Part shown: one piece after another, positions 6,304-8,272 of the stretch
Numbering within the stretch: the first letter of the stretch is position 1
Layout: each line of letters opens with the position of its first letter
NCBI GenBank assembly: GCA_943331195.2
Contig: CALQKQ020000140.1
Location: 1 to 8,272 of the forward strand
Direction of reading: 5' to 3'
Origin: Akkermansia muciniphila
GTDB lineage: Bacteria > Verrucomicrobiota > Verrucomicrobiia > Verrucomicrobiales > V1-33
DNA length: 8,272 bases
Made by a program: the position numbers and the translations under genes
Notes under the pieces: model-generated
What the model was told of the DNA's origin: nothing
The model's input: only the letters and a program-made list of their open reading frames with translations
Database searches by the model: none

Positions 6304-6720
6304 TTATTTAGGAGGCGCGGTGACCAAACCCAGTTGGGTGATCCCAAGGCGCCCCACCACATCCAGCACATCCATGATGCCCTGGTATTGCGTGACTCGA
6401 TCTCCTCGCAGGACCACCGGAAGCTCCTGGCTCTTCGCCTTGGCCGCTGCCAGGGCCGCCCCCAATTTCGTCTCCAACTCCGCTAGGGTCACCGGCACCG
6501 TGTTCAAAACCACCTTGCCCTCCCGATCCACCGTGATGGCCTGCATCTTCGGCTGATCCATCTTCTTCGCCGCCGCATTGCTCGCCTTAGGCAAATTCAC
6601 CTTCACCCCCTGCACCCCTGCCGTGGTCATGATGATGAAAATCAACAGCAACACCAGGTAGAGGTCTACCATCGGAGTGACGTTGATGTCGTCAAAAGAT
6701 TTGTCGTCGCCTACCTGCAT
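6304..6720 (-). CDS. exbD: ExbD/TolR-type biopolymer transport protein
   Basis: This is the small partner of the ExbB channel, with one membrane helix and a periplasmic domain (138 residues, a normal length). Residues 9-34 read FDDINVTPMVDLYLVLLLIF..., the family hallmark. Asp19 in PMVDL matches the proton-carrying Asp25 of E. coli ExbD. The C-terminal half (AITVDREGKVVLN, then PVVLRGDRVTQYQGIMDVLDVVGRLGI, then LGLVT) is the standard ExbD/TolR periplasmic fold. I chose the ATG at 6720, 4 bases after the ExbB stop. An in-frame ATG at 6774 would add 18 polar residues and overlap the ExbB gene by 50 bases. No Shine-Dalgarno precedes 6720, so translation is probably coupled to exbB termination. 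There is only one exbB and one exbD in view, as in a minimal TonB motor. Confidence 0.95.
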   Translation of the reverse strand: MQVGDDKSFDDINVTPMVDLYLVLLLIFIIMTTAGVQGVKVNLPKASNAAAKKMDQPKMQAITVDREGKVVLNTVPVTLAELETKLGAALAAAKAKSQELPVVLRGDRVTQYQGIMDVLDVVGRLGITQLGLVTAPPK

Positions 6721-6724
6721 GATT

Positions 6725-8272
6725 TTATTCGTTAGAAGGGTAAGCCTCGGCGATGCGGGCGATGAATTCCTCAATAAAGGTGTTCATCGACAACACCGCA
6801 TCCTTGATCCGCGAGGCCAAATAGCTGTAGGCAAACAGCGCCGGAATGGCCACCGCCAGACCCGCCACCGTGGCCAGCAGCGCCCCCGCAATCCCCGGGG
6901 CAATCGAGTTGATATCCACCTCCCCACTCTTGGCGATCACCGCAAAGGTGATCATCACCCCAATCACCGTGCCCAACAGCCCCAAGTAGGGCCCTCCCGC
7001 GATCCCAATGGTTAAAAAGACTAACTTGCTCTGCAGCTTCTGCGTCTCCCGCGTCGCCCCGCCATCCAGCAATGCCCGTATCGAACTGATGGAGCGCTCC
7101 GAAAGCCCATTGAAGGATCCCTTGGCGTGGTTCACCCGATGTTGGATCTCTTGGGAACCAAGATGATAGAGGGCAAACAGCGGCGAACCCTTCATGGCCC
7201 GCTGCTCTTTGCGGCTAGTCTGGCCCCCCATGCTGGCGACGTTTGCTTCGTCAGCATGATCCAATGCCGTGATGTCCGTGGAAATGGTCGCCCACTGCTT
7301 CAAAAAGACCTTCGTCGCCTTGTCGATCTTCGACAGATAAATAAACTTGCCGATCGCCACGATCCATCCAATCACCGCCAACAGCGCACAGAGCCAGATC
7401 ACCACCCATCCGTCAAACGTAAGCGATTTCGAGATGCCCTTAATCAGATCCAAGTGCTCGCCGAGCTCGCTATGCTCCGCTGCCGCCGCCGCCTCTTCGG
7501 CCCCAATCGACAATAGCTTGGCCGCTTCGGCACTCCCGCCCTGGTTCACCGCCGCCAGCTTAATCGCCCCCGCCGAGCGCGCCACCTTGGCCACCTCTAA
7601 CTCGTCCAGTTCTCCCGCATAGCCTGCCTCCGCTCCGCTATCCTTCCCCACCGTCGCCACCCCTGCCAAACCCGGCAAGGCCGCCGCCACCGTCCCGTAG
7701 GGCACCCCATCCACGTAAAGCGTCATCGTCCCCGTCAGCGCCGTCACCGCCAAGTGATGCCAACTCCCCGCCGCCAGCGCCGCTCCCGCCGCGCTGCGCT
7801 GCGCCCCCGTTCCTCCATCCACCGACACAAACGGCACCCCATTGTCCAGCCCCAGCACCAAAGCCTTAGCGTCTTCCCTCCGACTAAAAATAACCGCATT
7901 CGGCCCCAGCGTCGCCGGCTTAACCCAAACCGATAACGTCAACGCCCCGCCCGCCGTCCAGGCCAGCGCCGCCTCTGCCGGTAAAGTCAGCCGGTTCTGC
8001 CCCGTAAAGCGCACCCCCCCGCCAATCATCGCCGTCGCCACCGGAACTCCCGTGCCGCTGAGATTGATCCCCGAGGGCGACGCGTCCACCGGGGCTCCTC
8101 CGCTTTCCGAAAAGTGATACACCCCCAGGGTATCGGCATCGTAAGTGCCCTTGGGGTCCTGAGCCGACTCCGCCGCCGCGTTTCCGTAGTAAAGCCAAAT
8201 GTCGGTCGCCGCCCCCGCCTTCAAATCAGGCACCTTCACCCACACATAGGCCTCATTTAACAATCCATCCCA
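6725..8272 (-). CDS. DUF2341-LamG-ExbB fusion: MotA/TolQ/ExbB proton channel subunit, 5' end outside window
   Basis: This is an inner-membrane proton channel subunit that, with ExbD, would energise TonB. The frame is open to the window edge (515 residues visible, numbered here from the edge), so the true start lies beyond it. Residues 1-35 are the end of a DUF2341 domain, with the typical LLNEAYVWVKVP and IWLYYGN motifs. Residues about 48-230 look like a LamG/concanavalin-A-type jelly roll (LGVYHFSE, LTLSVWVKP, GSWHHLAVT, TLYVDGVP, GELDELEVAKVARS). An Ala/Glu-rich linker follows. The ExbB part has membrane segments near residues 287-312, 416-446 and 456-484. The conserved motifs GLLGTVIGVMITF and GALLATVAGLAVAIPA carry the membrane threonines expected of ExbB. 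The LamG part should lie in the periplasm. The stop TAA is 4 bases before exbD. The fusion is known in PVC bacteria and some others (from memory); the ligand of LamG is unknown. Confidence 0.93.
   Translation of the reverse strand, partial: WDGLLNEAYVWVKVPDLKAGAATDIWLYYGNAAAESAQDPKGTYDADTLGVYHFSESGGAPVDASPSGINLSGTGVPVATAMIGGGVRFTGQNRLTLPAEAALAWTAGGALTLSVWVKPATLGPNAVIFSRREDAKALVLGLDNGVPFVSVDGGTGAQRSAAGAALAAGSWHHLAVTALTGTMTLYVDGVPYGTVAAALPGLAGVATVGKDSGAEAGYAGELDELEVAKVARSAGAIKLAAVNQGGSAEAAKLLSIGAEEAAAAAEHSELGEHLDLIKGISKSLTFDGWVVIWLCALLAVIGWIVAIGKFIYLSKIDKATKVFLKQWATISTDITALDHADEANVASMGGQTSRKEQRAMKGSPLFALYHLGSQEIQHRVNHAKGSFNGLSERSISSIRALLDGGATRETQKLQSKLVFLTIGIAGGPYLGLLGTVIGVMITFAVIAKSGEVDINSIAPGIAGALLATVAGLAVAIPALFAYSYLASRIKDAVLSMNTFIEEFIARIAEAYPSNE

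Noticed and set aside
6721..6774. Longer exbD start at 6774
   Set aside because: It would overlap exbB by 50 bases and add 18 polar residues not typical of ExbD. ATG 6720 lies 4 bases after the exbB stop and begins just before the FDDINVTP motif.
8261..8263. TTG at 8263 as the start of the ExbB fusion
   Set aside because: The frame remains open to the window edge (TGG GAT GGA before it), and the TTG falls in the middle of a DUF2341 motif, so it codes an internal leucine.

Overview
The window is a single head-to-tail gene cluster. All seven genes are on the minus strand, so they read from the right edge towards the left edge. No gap between them exceeds 46 bases, and two pairs overlap by 4 bases. 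No promoter, terminator, RNA gene, mobile element or CRISPR array could be recognised. Both end genes run off the window.

Organism: GC-rich, diderm (it has TonB, an outer-membrane porin, and periplasmic proteins with signal peptides). The DUF2341/LamG-ExbB fusion, the lack of Shine-Dalgarno sequences and the Ala/Pro-rich proteins would fit a Verrucomicrobiota or related PVC bacterium. A proteobacterium cannot be excluded, because the nearest relatives I can recall of several proteins here are proteobacterial. This assignment is an inference.

Layout in transcription order: (1) 8272-6725, an ExbB-type proton channel subunit fused to an N-terminal DUF2341 and LamG-like sensor/binding module, 5' end outside the window; (2) 6720-6304, ExbD; (3) 6291-5494, TonB with long Pro- and Gly-rich periplasmic spacers; (4) 5497-3464, a putative beta-barrel porin with an unusual N-terminal periplasmic extension; (5) 3450-2809, a secreted coiled-coil protein; (6) 2812-1913, a periplasmic parvulin-type peptidyl-prolyl isomerase; (7) 1866 (or 1908) to the left edge, the first 622 (or 636) residues of a large filamentous-haemagglutinin-family protein with a two-partner-secretion (TPS) domain.

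Working model (inference): ExbB/ExbD/TonB convert the proton gradient into force at the outer membrane. The porin is the likely outer-membrane client. The coiled-coil protein and the isomerase act as periplasmic spacer and chaperone. The giant FHA-like protein is the secreted or surface-displayed cargo. No Omp85/TpsB transporter, the usual partner of a TPS protein, is visible. The locus could therefore be a TonB-energised export or surface-assembly system rather than a classical TPS pair. It looks like a conserved cassette to me, but I know of no named function for it.
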